From the NCBI GenBank assembly GCA_003260075.1, contig QLIY01000628.1, positions 23,190 through 87,189 on the forward strand: 64,000 nt of DNA, written 5' to 3'. The translations under genes and the position numbers were made by a program. The stretch is from Phallusia mammillata (lineage: Eukaryota; Chordata; Ascidiacea; Phlebobranchia; Ascidiidae). Position 1 is the first letter of the stretch. The number at the start of each line of letters is the position of its first letter. Shown piece by piece: positions 10,618-22,600 of the stretch. The notes beneath the pieces were generated by a model, which was not told the origin of the DNA, did no database searches, and was given only the letters and a program-made list of their open reading frames with translations.

Positions 10618-13292
10618 AGTTGTTACGTCATATTGCAAACTAGATACAGGTTCTTATGGATTTTGGTTGTTTAACTAAAGCGAATTGTCTTTTGGGGTGA
10701 ACGTATTGTTTGCTATAGCCAGGAAAATAAATAAATTAGCATCTTGGTTTTAAGGTGTTAACACGATAATTGATTCAGATACTTCTTTAGACATATTTAG
10801 ATGACAAAGTATTAAAAACTGAAACGGATCATAAGTTAATTAAAACTTAATGAATGAAAAAAACTCCATTGGACATACAATAAGCAGGGATTCGATTTTT
10901 GTTCGTAACCCGCATTTTGAAAAAATATAAGTAGGATCCGCAGTTCATATTGCTTTTAATTATTGTCTGGTTAAAACAGAAAAATAACGCTTTTTGTGGG
11001 GGATTTTAAAAAATAATGCTTGGAAAGATTATCAAGTAATTATGTAGGCTACACGTGACATAAAATATATGCAGTAGACTTGCGTCGACGATGAAAAATT
11101 CCAGCACAGCCAAGCATACCACGAACAGAAATCAGTTGACCACCAAGCATTGCATATGACAGGCCGTTATAACGTTTTTTATTTCAAAACACACAAAAAA
11201 ATATCAGAAGAATTGAGACTGGCCCTGGACTTTTAGGAGCGTCTTTTGGGGTTAACATCGATAAATATTCTTTATTTTTTTGCAGTAAACATTGAAAAAG
11301 GTAAAATAATTAAAAGGTAAATAAATCATCGGTTCATAAATTACTTCAAAAGGATTTTTATTTTCGTTAAGTCCAGGTCAGGGGTGGACAACCTGCGGCT
11401 CTTCATTAAACGTTGTGCGGCCCGCAGAGACGCTTGGATATCAAAAGCACTGGCAATCGAGTTCAATTATTACATATTTTTAAACTGATTAATGCGCATG
11501 GTGCTAGTTTTCTGCGACCGGCCAAATGTGGCTAGAATCAAATACGAATTATACTTGTAGTTAGGCATATTTGGTAAGAAACAAAGCAAAATCACCTTGT
11601 GCTGTGCACATGCGCGGCCCGCGATCCAATTTTGACTTTTATAATTGGCCCTACAGTAACAAAAGTTGCCCACCCCTGGTCTAGGTCGTTTAAGTCTTGG
11701 TCTGAATGCATATGTGTCTGCTTTTTAGTGGTGTTGTCTGTAAACGTGTATTTTGAGTAAGCGTCTCTGTATTATAAAGTCATCGAACACGAATATAGAG
11801 TCAACTCGGGTCAAAGATAGTGTCGCTCCGAAACAAAAGAAATGATTGATATACAAGAAAGGCGGCTTCAAGAAACGGTTTTCTGATTGTGAAAGTGCTA
11901 GGGCATGAGGTTTTTGAAAAAGCAACTATCTAAGGTCAACATACTTAACTTGTCGCAAATGCCTGATGTGCCGCTAAAATAAATAACACACAAGAATAAA
12001 ATACATAATGCTACATATGACAAGCAACAGTCTAATTCGGGGATAGACAATCCCTGGAACATGGTGAGAGTGCCGACTCAATGAAGTGAACCTAACCTAT
12101 AACTGTATTGTTTATGTGGGAATGATAAATATGGAAAATGTTTAAAAAATCCTTTTTTATTGCTACAAAGCAAACTTGTGTATAGTACCGCAATATGCTT
12201 TCTTTCAATAAGAGAAACAAACTGTTAAATTTCAACACTTTCCGAAAAATATAACACCTCTCCAAGACCTATATATCACACAAGCAGAAACAATTCAACT
12301 TATCAACCGCTTATAATGCTGTTCGGTATTTCAGCTGAAGCTTTTTCAATGTTTCTTATCTTGCTTTGTGAGTTATTTTCATTTTTTCGCTCTATTGTGT
12401 TTTATCAAACCTGCAACAGATCTTACATCTTTTGTATTTTATCTCGGATGGTTCTCACACCATGCAATCTCTTTGTCAAACTTTTTCTTACACCGTTACG
12501 CTTGCATGAACTAACTATTGCGCAAAGAGATCATAAACTGTTTTTCAATCCCAAATTCACAAAAATGCGCGATTTTGCAAAAGACCGTGGCAAGTATACG
12601 ATATTTTTTTTAATTATATATTTTCACTTTCCTATATTTTTATTGAGTCAATTACGGGTTTAACAGAAGCAGAATTATTTAAATCCTACATTTTTGTTTT
12701 CGTGTGTAGTTTTCAAATAATCAACTGCTACAATTTTAGTTAATGGACAAACACATTTTTCTGTGGCAGCTTAATTCCAACCGTTAAGTTAAGTTGATTT
12801 CGATTGTTGCAAGAAAGCACAGCGACACCATTACACTAAAACAGTTACCATACAGAAAATACATCTGCTCAACGTTGAAATGTTCGTAATCGCAAGAATG
12901 CAGGATACCATTGATAGATAATGGTATAACAGGTTACAGCTGTTGCGTAAAGACCAATCTGTTTCCATGCAACACTGGTGCATAAGATTACCAAATGTAA
13001 ATACGTTCTTGCTTTTGTCAGCAAAAATTTATAACAATAAAACACAACAGTTATAAAACAATATCAAAACATTTTTGGTGTGGACTGTTGACTGATAACG
13101 TAGCGAATTCAATCCGTTCCTACACACAGGAAAAATGCAAAAACAATACTTTCATTCATTTCAAAATCTTGGCATTTCAAATCAATTAGTCAAGACAAAT
13201 CACTACTCATGTTGGGAATGTGATGTGCGAGACGGATTGTTTTGTTGAAATAGTTCAGTTTGATACATGGCATTCATAAGTCGATGTCAATT
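10618..13292. other. Intergenic stretch with one MITE
   Basis: No convincing gene. It holds the hAT MITE at 11379-11678. A 115-residue open frame at 12316-12663 has no recognisable domain and was not accepted. The last ~400 nt (about 12880-13290) resemble the 3' flanks of the other zinc-finger genes near 29900-30060 and 53680-54050, so they are probably 3' UTR or downstream sequence of the zinc-finger pseudogene. Confidence 0.6.
11379..11678. mobile_element. hAT-type MITE
   Basis: It starts CAGGGGTGGACAACC and ends GTTGCCCACCCCTG. Flanking 8-mers are gtccaggt (11371-11378) and gtctaggt (11679-11686), differing at one base. Internal 'gcggcccgc' segments near both ends recur in other hAT fragments of this window. 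Confidence 0.88.
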
Positions 13293-14266
13293 TCAATTGT
13301 CTTCATTGTGAAGAGCGAAGTGTTCTTTCAAATTACCAGCTTGTCGAATTTTTTTCTTGCAAATCTCACACTCAAAAGGTATCGTGTCTTCATGCAAAAC
13401 TGCATGATATTTCACTTCTTTTACTGTATTAAACACTTTTTCGCAAACATCACATCTATGATCTATGGGTCTTGCTGGTGTGGAGTTTCATGTGCTTTTT
13501 GCGTTGCCTGGATGGTTGAAACTTTTCTCACAAAATCGCATTTGTAGGGTTTCTCATCTAAATGCACAGAAACGTGTTGTCTCAAATCTGAAGCAAAACG
13601 AAATAGTTTCTTACAAACGTCACATCTTTGGGTCTTCTTAATGGTGTGAAGTTTCATGTGAATTTTTGCGTTGTTTTGTAGCTTGAAACTTTTATCACAA
13701 AACTCGCATTTGTAGGGTTTCTCATCAAAATGCACTACCATATGTTGCCTCATTTCCCATGAAGTCCGAAATGTTTTTTCACAAACTTTACAAAAAAAGC
13801 GTTTTTCGCCAGTGTGTATCAACATGTGACTTTTGGCGTTGCCCGACGACGTGAACCTTTTGTCACAAATGTCTCAGCGGTACGGTTTTTCGCCAGTGTG
13901 TATCAACATGTGACTTTTGGCGTTGCACGACTTCGTGAACCTCTTGTCACAAATGTCACAGCCATACGGTTTTTCACCAGTGTGAGTTCGTGTGTGAGAT
14001 TTCAAACCGTACAAAGTCCGATATTGCTTTTCACAAACATTGCACCGATAAGTTTTTTCTTCATAGTGATTGAGCAAATGCTGTTTTAGCTCACTAATAG
14101 TTACAAAACCTTTTTCACAGACATTGCAACGATGGATTTTCTTGCTGCTGTCGTGCATTCTTGAATCATGCCCTCGTAAAGACCTCGATGTTTTAAACCT
14201 TTTGCCACAAGTTTTGCACTCAAATTGTTTTTCTTCGATGTTTATAGTCATGTGAGGTTTTGACAT
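13293..14266 (-). pseudogene. C2H2 zinc-finger gene, decayed (copy 1)
   Basis: A run of about ten C2H2 fingers with TGEKP-type linkers, starting at the MSK methionine shared by all four paralogues. Four fingers are intact. Then the first Cys codon of finger five is TGA (stop at 13874-13876) where paralogues have TGT. Farther on, one T is missing near 13531-13535, shifting the frame inside a finger, and a 7-bp direct duplication (tctatga/tctatgg, 13455-13468) breaks it again. The final fingers are still recognisable in shifted frames up to the TGA at 13293-13295. A truncated four-finger product could still be made. Because other single-base errors are likely in this assembly, the 7-bp duplication and the nonsense codon are the better evidence of decay. 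Confidence 0.8.
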
Positions 14267-14996
14267 CTTCCCATAAAACACAAAAATGTTTAAACGTTTC
14301 AAATAGTTTTTGATAAAACTTACTGTGTCTGTAAAAAAGCAAAACTAATCCATAAATTCCGTTGTCAGGTTTAACCGACCCCTCACGGTAGACAAACTTA
14401 ACACACCTAATGTAACATGTTGATAAATACACTAATCTCTGATAAACTAGAACTGCACAACGCAAAACACGACTACAAAGTTCCCAAGACTATAATTTGA
14501 CATAAGCCGTACCGCAAAAACAGCGAGCGGTAAGTGTTAGAGCACACATAACCCTATACGATGATCACGAATTTACTAGGTTTAAGCATGTCTGACATAG
14601 CATTCTGGTCACGATACTATAACATAGAAACTTGGTTCTAAGCAGTGTACGTGTCCAAGTTAACTATATTCTAAAGTTCTAAACCGTTCCTTTCGTTTGG
14701 TTGTGTACTGACCTATGAAAGGTAGACAATAAGGAACACTCCGATATCTGGCTCCAATCTGACTAGACAAATCTAACGCTGCATAAATTAACTCTAATTG
14801 ACGCCAAGCATTACCTTTAATATTTACAAGTCTATATTTCAGCGAAACAAAACAACAGCGAACACCAGTACCAAACAGCACTTAGTTATTAACTTACTAT
14901 TGTCTGTGTTCTCTATTCTCTATACTCTATATTCTAGGTTTTAAAAAGGCTTGTTTATATAGCGATAGTGTCACGAGATTAGTTGCATAACACGTA
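14267..14996 (-). promoter_or_regulatory. 5' flank of zinc-finger copy 1
   Basis: The flank carries a block shared by all zinc-finger paralogues: a candidate splice acceptor (pyrimidine-rich, ending TTTTTTACAG near 14330) followed on the minus strand by ACACAGTAAG, and farther upstream conserved sequence reaching about 14880. Similar blocks occur at 15240-15605, 16791-17130, 31230-31590 and 55327-55590 plus 56568-56660. It probably includes a non-coding 5' exon and the promoter. No TATA box is evident. Confidence 0.5.
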
Positions 14997-15605
14997 GGGG
15001 GGGGGGACCTCGATGTTTTAAACCTTTTGCCACAAGTTTTGCACTCAAATTGTTTTTCTTCGATGTTTATAGTCATGTGAGGTTTTGACATCTTCCCATA
15101 AAACACAAAAATGTTTAAAGGGGGGGGGGCGATGTTTTAAACCTTTTGCCACAAGTTTTGCATTCAAATTGTTTTTCCTCGATGTTTATGGTCATGTGAG
15201 GTTTTGACATCTTCCCATAAAACACAAAAATGTTTAAACGTTTCAAATAGTTTTTGATAAAACTTACTTTGTCTGTAAAAAAGCAAAACTAATCCGTAAA
15301 TTCCGTTGTCAGGTTAAACCGACCCCTCACGGTAGACAAACTTAACATTCCGAATGTAACATGTTAATAAATACACTAATCTCTGATAAACTAGAACTGC
15401 ACAACACAAAACACGACTATAAAGTTCCCAAGTCTATAATTTGACATAAGCCGTACCGCAAAAACAACGAGCGCTAAGTGTGAGAGCACACATAACCCTA
15501 CAGGATGATCACGAATTTATAAGTTTAAGCATGTGTGACATATCGTTCTGGTCACGATACTATAAAATAGAAACTTGGTTCTAAGCAGTGTACGTGTCCA
15601 AGTTG
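14997..15605 (-). repeat. Two partial duplicates of zinc-finger copy 1 5' region between G-runs
   Basis: After the G-run at 14997-15006, positions 15009-15118 repeat about 14183-14293 (half of the first finger plus the start region). After the G-run at 15120-15129, the same segment starts again and continues as a near copy of about 14186-14650 to the G-run at 15605. Only part of one finger is encoded. This may be a truncated paralogue or an allelic contig that was not merged. Confidence 0.7.
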
Positions 15606-16139
15606 GGGGGGGGGATGTACCACGACGAAAAGCCGTTTATGGCTTTCTCGGTAAGACGCAAGGGAACGAAACGATTATAGCCGCAAGCCAGTTTATGACC
15701 AGTGGAGTAATTAGCAAAACTTGTTTTGTTAGTAACCGGTCAAGATTTTGTGTCGATAAAAGGTAAGATGATAACGGATGGGGGGGGGGGTTAGATCAGC
15801 AACCAGTCAAGATTTTGTGCAGATACAAGTCACGATAATAACAGATCAAATATATGGGGGGGGGGAGAACACAATATCATTAAAAAATGTAAAATTTATA
15901 GTTCGATATACAAAACCATATGTTAACTTTAATCACAAAAATCATTAGGCTACCGGTAAAACATGAAGGCCTACATTTAACATGACTGACTGTTGGTGCG
16001 AACCTTTAGTATTAACAGATAAAAAAAGTCGCCTAAAAATAGGCTACCAGCTCTTCGAAATCTTGTTTTTATCAATCACATATTGAACATATATTGCGTT
16101 TTAGCCTATTACATATCTGCATAATGCTTTTCGTTTGGA
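15606..16139. other. Duplicated zinc-finger upstream flank, with G-runs
   Basis: 15615-15900 matches about 31838-32090 and 56689-56980, sharing 'taccacgacgaaaagccg' and 'ccgcaagccagtttatgac'. It is interrupted by G-runs at 15780-15790 and 15856-15865, each followed by a repeat of flanking-type sequence. A short open frame is preserved in the three copies on both strands but has no recognised domain. The remainder (about 15900-16139) shows nothing notable. Confidence 0.6.
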
Positions 16140-16790
16140 TTACGGTTGCACAAACATCTGTGGGTCGGTATGGATTTTCATGTGACTTTTTGCTTTGTTT
16201 CGTTGTTTGAAACTTTTCTCGCAAAACTCGCATTTGTGCGGTTTCTCATCAGAATGCACAATCATACGTCGCCTCAAATTGCAGGAAGTCCGAAATGTTT
16301 TTTTACAAACTTTACAAGAAAAGCGTTTTTCTTCAGTGTGTATCAACATGTGACGTTTGACGGTGCACGACTTCGTGAACCTTTTGTCGCAAATGTCACA
16401 GCGATACGGTTTTTCACCAGTGTGAGTTCGTCTGTGAGATTTCAGACCTTGCAATCTGCGAAATTGCTTTTCACAGACATCGCACCGATGAGGTTTTTCT
16501 CCAGAATGAATCAACATGTGTATTTTTGCATTCCCTGGATAAACGAATCGTTTTTCACAGACATTACATTTATGCTGTTTTCCACCATAGTGACTGACCA
16601 AATGCTGTTTTAGCTCACTAATAGTTGCAAAACCTTTTTCACAGAGTTTACAACGATGGATTTTCTTGCTGCTGTCGTGAATTCTTGAATCATGCTTTCG
16701 TAAATACTCGAGTGCTTTAAACTTTTTGCCACAAGTTTTGCACTCAAACAGTTTTACTTCCATGTTTATACCCATGTGAATTTTTGACAT
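16140..16790 (-). CDS. C2H2 zinc-finger protein, C-terminally truncated (copy 2)
   Basis: Seven C2H2 fingers from the shared MSKIHMG start at 16790; the open frame extends farther upstream to 16934 but through the putative 5' intron. Fingers one to five and seven have all ligands. In finger six the first His is Arg (codon CGT at 16268-16266 where paralogues have CAT), so it should not bind zinc normally. After finger seven the frame shifts at the next linker and stops at 16140, removing the remaining fingers seen in paralogues. Presumed nuclear DNA-binding protein; may be a decaying gene. Segmental duplicate flanks are shared with copy 3. Confidence 0.75.
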   Translation of the reverse strand: MSKIHMGINMEVKLFECKTCGKKFKALEYLRKHDSRIHDSSKKIHRCKLCEKGFATISELKQHLVSHYGGKQHKCNVCEKRFVYPGNAKIHMLIHSGEKPHRCDVCEKQFRRLQGLKSHRRTHTGEKPYRCDICDKRFTKSCTVKRHMLIHTEEKRFSCKVCKKTFRTSCNLRRRMIVHSDEKPHKCEFCEKSFKQRNKAKSHMKIHTDPQMFVQP

Positions 16791-17130
16791 CTTCTCACGA
16801 AACACAAAATTATTTAAACGTTTCAAATAGTTTTTGATAAAACTTACTGTGTCTGTAAAAAAGCAAAACTGATCTGTAATTTTTTTGGGTAATAAATACA
16901 CTAATCTCTGATAAACTAGAACTGCACAACGCAAAACACGACTATAAAGTTCCCAAGTCTATAATTTGACATAAGCCGTACCGCAAAAACAACGAGCGCT
17001 AAGTGTTAGAGCACACATAACCCTACAGGATGATCACGAATTTACTAGGTTTAAGCATGTCTGACATAGCGTTCTGGTCACAATACTATAAAATAGAAAC
17101 TTGGTTCTAAGCAGTGTACGTGTCCAAGTT
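16791..17130 (-). promoter_or_regulatory. 5' flank of zinc-finger copy 2
   Basis: This is the paralogous 5' block, including the acceptor-like tract near 16855 and the upstream segment ending 'gtgtacgtgtccaagtt' before the G-run at 17131-17140. Compared with copy 1 it lacks about 60 nt around 16885, where other copies have the 'cgttgtcagg...cccctcacgg' segment. Confidence 0.5.
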
Positions 17131-17200
17131 GGGGGGGGGGAGTGCTTTAAACTTTTTGCCACAAGTTTTGCACTCAAACAGTTTTACTTCCATGTTTATA

Positions 17201-17278
<78 letters not shown>
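17131..17278. repeat. G-run, duplicated 60-nt zinc-finger piece and 77-nt poly-G
   Basis: The G-run at 17131-17140 is followed by 17141-17201, a repeat of about 16709-16771 (first finger of copy 2), then an uninterrupted poly-G of 77 nt at 17202-17278. The arrangement suggests contig ends rather than native sequence. Open frames across it are glycine or proline tracts and are not genes. Confidence 0.85.
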
Positions 17279-17279
<1 letters not shown>

Positions 17280-17729
17280 GCCCCCTTTTCTAGCCCCGGG
17301 GTCGTGTCTAAGCTGTAGAGGTCCCTTCTGCGTAGCATGTGAGACAAACCAAAGCTAAGTGAAATAAACAGCAACTAATTGAAAACACTTTTGAGTATGC
17401 GTGTTCCCACAATCGACAATTTTAAAAACAGTCGCTTTTATTCTTGTAAACTCAACTTTGGTACGTCAGCGGTGAACAAATCACGCGTTGAATTGTAATG
17501 CCAACAACCTGTTTTTGACTTGTCTGTTATATTATTGTGTATTAAGCAAGCAATCGATTCATAGTACGGTATTGCAGTAATTGTCTAGCGCTTGGCTTAG
17601 TTACTGCAGCCGAGTATCGCATGGTAATCGGGTTCCGGCACAGTTGTGTTAGTAGAATTTCCCTCTTCTGTGAGAAAGAGCTTGTGACACAGGAACTCAC
17701 ATTTGTTTGTTTGATTTTTTTGGTTTTAG

Positions 17730-17896
17730 GCAGTTGATGACTTCAATTTAGTTCAACCCATCGGGAACCACTGTGTTGGAACAATACCTCTTAAGTTTCT
17801 TGCTCAGGCAAACACAAGCGACCGAGATAGGATTAGAACCCACTACCTTGTGATCACAAAGCGGTTGCGCTAACCACTCGGCCAACTTGGCGACAC
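17730..17896 (-). mobile_element. tRNA-derived SINE (copy A)
   Basis: On the minus strand the head reads as a tRNA: an A-box-like TGGCCGAGTGGTTAGCGCAA and a B-box GGGTTCTAATCC at tRNA spacing, with an anticodon-stem-like palindrome TTGTGATCACAA between them. A non-tRNA body continues to about 17730. It is not a functional tRNA gene because the acceptor stem does not close. The partner copy is at about 32837-33004. Confidence 0.75.
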
Positions 17897-18139
17897 ATCA
17901 CGCCGGGTTGGGAAGTTTCGATAGGTGGCGCAACGGAGCACATGTGCATACGGTGACAACCTATCGGAAATTCGCAAACCTGCGTTTTGTGAGTTCCTAT
18001 GTCAGTAGCTCTACCCTCATGTGAGTTGAAGTGTTAATAGCTTGTTATGGGCAATCTACGGTCGCGGGCGGCGGGTCGCATCCGGCCCTTAAGCAACTCC
18101 TGAGCGGCCCGCGACCACGATAACATTTATGTGTATTTT

Positions 18140-18277
18140 CAGTGTTTTTTAAAGGAGTTTTTCAAATTTCTCCAGCGGTTTCCCAAAATTTGAAATATGG
18201 CTATTTTTTGGTATTTAAATGAAACACTTGCGGTCTCTTAAAACTACTTCACCCAAACCAAACCTTAAAAAACCCTG
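18140..18277. mobile_element. Short hAT-type MITE in block A
   Basis: Same family as 4984-5138, with CAGTG...CCCTG ends. The right flank tatacatt is intact; the left 8-mer has diverged. The orthologous insertion in block B has a perfect duplication, so both descend from one insertion before the segmental duplication. It lies next to a GC-rich piece (18057-18118, 'gcggcccgcgacc') of another hAT family. Confidence 0.8.
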
Positions 18278-18453
18278 TATACATTTATAAAATTTTTAAC
18301 CGGGCGTTAATTTTCAATTATAAATCAAGATTTTTTTTCAAATCTCATTTTTTATCAAACGCTGATAGTTGTTAGTTTATTACTAAGAATGAGCATTGTT
18401 ACATACAAGACAAGATTATTGTGCGTGTGTGTGCTTTCTTTGGAGCTGTGTTA

Positions 18454-18800
18454 CCCCCCCCCCCCGCGACCACGATAACATTTATGTGTATACATTCAGT
18501 GTTTTTTTAAGGAGTTTTTTTAAATTTCTCCAGCGGTTTCCCAAAATTTGAAATATGGCTATTTTTTGGCATTTAAATGAAACGCTTGCGGTTTCTTTGG
18601 AACTGTGTTGTACAGTTTTGTTGAAGTTAACTGCGTGAGTAGACCGGATTGTTAATTTGCTTAGCAAACATGTTCGGGGTTAAAGTTGGGTCAAGCAAGT
18701 CCTGTTGTTCACTTGACAATTACGTTCACATATACGAGTAAAAGTTAAGTAAAGTTGATTAAAATTCAAGAAATGAAGAAGATTGAATTGATCAGTAGCA
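18454..18800. repeat. C-run followed by partial duplicate of the block A MITE
   Basis: A 12-nt C-run at 18454-18465 is followed by sequence repeating about 18113-18230 ('cgcgaccacgataacattta' and the MITE start at 18493), ending near 18610. The left MITE flank here is tatacatt, as in block B. From 18610 to 18800 nothing notable was seen. Confidence 0.7.
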
Positions 18801-18805
18801 TGTTG

Positions 18806-19160
18806 TGCTAAGTGTCAATCGGTTTACTGCCTTTTGCAATACCAACAGCGGTTGCAGAAGCGTTTAGAGCTGACATACCATGTAATGGTTGTAGAGTAAA
18901 GCAGGAAATATCAGAATTAATCATCTATTGCAAAGCAAACCAATCAAACGCTATCGAGTTTCCTGTTTCTTACCCAGCAAATCTAACCACGATTCAAACG
19001 CTTAAATTAAGCAACTCTTGTTACCTTATATGAAGCTGATATCATTCCTTTTTACGAAGGGCTACATCAAAACGCACATAATCCAAGTAAGCACCTGTGC
19101 ACTTGTACTTGGTTTTCATGTTTGGCATATCAACAAAACTTTCGTGCCTAAACGTGCTTC
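18806..19160 (+). repeat. Dispersed repeat with preserved reading frame, copy 1
   Basis: About 350 bp recur at 27491-27765 and 28293-28700. All three contain a plus-strand frame with EAFRADIP, NGC, VKQEISELII and ANQ...NAI motifs; copies 1 and 2 remain open, copy 3 gains a TAA. No domain is recognised. It could be the remnant of a duplicated exon or part of a transposable element. Confidence 0.6.
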
Positions 19161-19623
19161 TCAAAAACGACTTGGGTTTAGGCTCTAATTTCGGCTGATA
19201 GAAACTGATATACACAATGATCAAGAATAAACCATTGCATAAACTAGCTGTTTTTGGGCTGTTGGGCATTAGGTTATATCCAGCAACGGGACCATAATTG
19301 ACAGACTTATCATTGAGAGTCTCATGTTTATTACCGTGTATAAGCATCACAAAGAATATGAATTTCACAGATGAACAAGCGCACAAAGCTTGGGAAAAAC
19401 AAAACAAATGTCAACCTTCGGACAGCAAAATAATACCAAGAAGCAACGCAGGACAGCTTATGATATCAACCCAAATTAAAATCCAGACCGCAAACAAATG
19501 GCAGAAAGTTGTTGTTCAAATACGGTTTTTACACAGTTACACAGCCTCCGAGTATTCTTCTTACGAAATGAAAAGTTACTGAGAAAGCTATCAGTAACTT
19601 ATTAAGGTTTTGTTCGTGTTTCG

Positions 19624-22600
19624 CTAGTTTAAAGCAAAACGATACACGACACCACAGATGAGAACGACCAGTACAACTCCAAGGAAAGCATACATTTCCT
19701 GGTCGTGCGAATCTTGAACGGATCGTAGCATTTCCTCAACATCAACATATTCAACCCTTTTCCCATCATTTTCCTTCTGGAGCTCGGAGTTGGTGTGTTG
19801 AGAAGAGACGATGATTGGACCAGCAGAAAGGAGATGTTTATTTGCAGCGGTTGTTATCTCGCGACGACGGCGGCGCTTTTTGTCACACTGAAATGGACGA
19901 AGGGCAATTAGCTTTACTCACTAAACGCGTTGGTCACCTAATTGCTTCGTGCAGTGGTTCTCACACGTTTCTTTGTTGCGACGCCTCTGAAAAAGTTTTC
20001 TAGACTTGTGACGCACCATCAAATAGAAGTTAAAGAGGAAACTTTTTGTTAAAGTTGTGTTTGATAATACAACCACAAAAAACCACGAAACGAATGTTTG
20101 CGACGCCCTTTGAAAAATTCATACGACGCACCAGGGCGTCGCGACGCACAGTTTGAGAATTACTGGCTTAGTCCATAAAAGTCGTTATTATTTCGGATTT
20201 AAAGCATTTTTGGCGCTAAAAGTTGTCATGTCAGAAAGAGATGTTTCTACCAATTGCAAAAGACAGTTTTTCTTAATTATTCGTCTCAAACATTAATGAT
20301 TTGCGATATCATCAGTATGACGTTATCGCTTACCTCATCCGGACAAAATCCTGCGTCAGTATCACATATGGTGACGTCACAGTGCACGTACAAAGTTTGT
20401 TCAGTGACGTTGGTCCACACGAAGGAACGAAATTTAAATTTTCCATAGATTGGGTGACTGTTTCTCATCACCACAATTGCATTGGCAGGATCGTATGGGT
20501 TCGTTGCAGGGCAGCTGCATAGCAAAAAAAACAAAACACAATTGATTGGTTTTCTTTAAGCGGCAACGGAAATAAAATTTCGAACTGTTGGTAAAAACTG
20601 CTATGACAAAAAATGATACACGTGACAAATGTGAGAACATGCCGTGTCTCCTTAATTTTTTGGTTTTAAATTGCACATTTAGGTCTGATACCTCAGTGTT
20701 TAAACCAAATATTAAGTCGCAACATTTTCCTTCCCACCTAAAGACAAAAAACAATTAAACCCGAACCGAACCTGAACACATATGACAAGCGGTTGTTTCC
20801 ATATCTACCTAGGCGACATGTTTTTTTAATTAAATGTAAATATAAATGAAAAGGTACCTGGCTGTGATGATGGGATATATTGGAGTAGAAGTCGGTTCCA
20901 TTTCCTCTGTAGCCCAACATGACGTCATCTACAACAATAAAAGCAAGGCTACAAACATACACTGCTGTATTGATGATATATTGTTAATTTGACAAGCCTA
21001 ATAACCAGGATAATGTTAGAACTTTTAAGCTTCTTTTTTTAGCACTTTGTACCATGATGTATTGGACAGGATGCAAATGGGTCTTTCGGTTGTGTGAACA
21101 AATCAGAGTTGAAAGTTGGGTCGCGTTTGGGTTTGGGTTCGGGCTTAGGTATTTGTGAGAAAACGAGTTAAAACGGGCCTAAATTTACGTTCCGTGTTCG
21201 CCATTTGTTTTAAGTAAAATCACTCAGCTAAGTAACTCTGGCTTTGACCTAATGCCCACCCTACTCTAAAACGTATTGTTTACCCCATTGTCTACTATTG
21301 TTCATTTTGTTTGTTGTCTTTCTCTTTCTTATCCTTTGTTGCAAGGCTTTCGTGGATAGACCTGTCAATCAAAACTTCGGGCCTTAACGGGCTTCCGCGT
21401 TAATTAATGTGTTAACAAAAAGATTGAAAAGGCTCATTGAGAACTTACATCAACTTGAAAGTTGTCGGCGGAATCAGGGAGATCAGAAAGTTCCACTTTG
21501 GCGAAAACGTAGTCAGAAACCATAACTGTGTCACCGTCGCCCAGTAAATCTTCAAACGAATCGTCGCTGTACAAATCCAATGACACCTGAAATTCCCCTT
21601 CTGCTGGGTCCGTGTCAAATCCAATTTTCCTACATAAACTCAAGACTGACTAAATTATTACGGAAAGTGTGTTTCGTAATGTGCTTAGCAAATGTATATG
21701 TCGCGAAATCTAAAGGTATAAGCACGAGCGTGATATCGTATGATATTTACATTATCTCAGGATTGATTTCGGATGAGCTCACTATAACATTGGCATCAAA
21801 CACACAGGTCAGGTTGAGACAGTAGATTTTATAGCGTTGAACGGCAACCGATAGATCAAGGTATTTTTGGTTCCATATGATGTACGTTAGTTTGATCAGA
21901 CCGTCAGATTCCTGGACAAAAAGTAATTAGTGTATTACACAACTAATCTTTATGTTGCACAACTGCAAAAGAAAACATTGGGCTGTTGTTGACATTCATA
22001 TATGTTCGATGGAAAGTACATTTTTGGTCAGCAAGTCGTTGCTTGCAGGGCTTCTGATGGTTTTCTTCACATTCAGTTCACAGTTGGCTAACAAGTTTAA
22101 AAGGTTTAAAATGCCTAATGGTTTAAGGCAACGGTTCTCAATTTTTATCGACAAATTCATCACTTAACGATTTAAAATATTGCCATTTCTTTCCAATTTC
22201 TTTTTTTTTACACATTAGATCAGGGGTCGGCAACCTTTTAGGCGACGCGTGCCAATTTAATTGTTATTTCCATATGTTAATGACCTCGCGTGCCAACGTT
22301 TTTCCAATTAATACTGGTTCGTGCCTACAAATATTAATGAAACGAGAAAGCGAAGTGTTTTGTGCATGTAGGGCAGAATTTCAAAACAATGTCATGTTAA
22401 AAAAACTACAAACAACCAGTCTAACAGGTTAAATTTTTACTTTGATAAAACACGCAAACCAGTTGGCGTGCCATGAAATACCACCTCGCGTGTCAACCAT
22501 GGCACGCGTGCCAGAGGTTGCCGACCACTGCAGTAGATGCTAAACCATGCAACTAGAAAACCATCATTTAAAATTGCGTCTTTTACCAACTTTGCAAGAT

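Larger units (their letters stand above)
17279..18480. repeat. Segmental duplication block A (partner 32210-33570)
   Basis: The block runs nearly base-for-base with 32210-33570, from 'ccttttctagccccggggtc' through a tRNA-derived SINE to a short hAT MITE. Copy B carries extra sequence around 32640-32760 and a C-run duplication. The shared block lies upstream of zinc-finger copies 2 and 3 respectively, so a unit of gene plus several kb of flank was duplicated. Confidence 0.85.

Noticed and set aside
11050-11180. Short minus-strand frame reading like protein (MLGGQLISVRGMLG)
   Set aside because: Too short, without splice or gene context; no family recognised.
12316-12663. 115-residue hydrophobic plus-strand open frame
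   Set aside because: No recognisable domain, no exon context and AT-rich composition that yields Phe, Ile and Leu by chance.
13814-14089. Plus-strand open frames across the zinc-finger genes (also 16146-16613, 30677-31036 and 54874-55149)
   Set aside because: Shadow frames antisense to the repeated finger codons.
15575-15766. Small frame conserved at 15575, 31837 and 56690 (VYGFLG, IIAASQFM)
   Set aside because: Conservation is explained by recent segmental duplication and extends equally into non-coding sequence.
17101-17374. Glycine- or proline-tract open frames across the poly-G runs (also at 31566-31781 and 40017-40381)
   Set aside because: They are translations of homopolymers that are probably assembly artefacts.
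17830-17896. tRNA gene on the minus strand
   Set aside because: A- and B-boxes are present but the acceptor stem does not fold and the sequence continues into a SINE body; the same unit is duplicated at 32940-33004.
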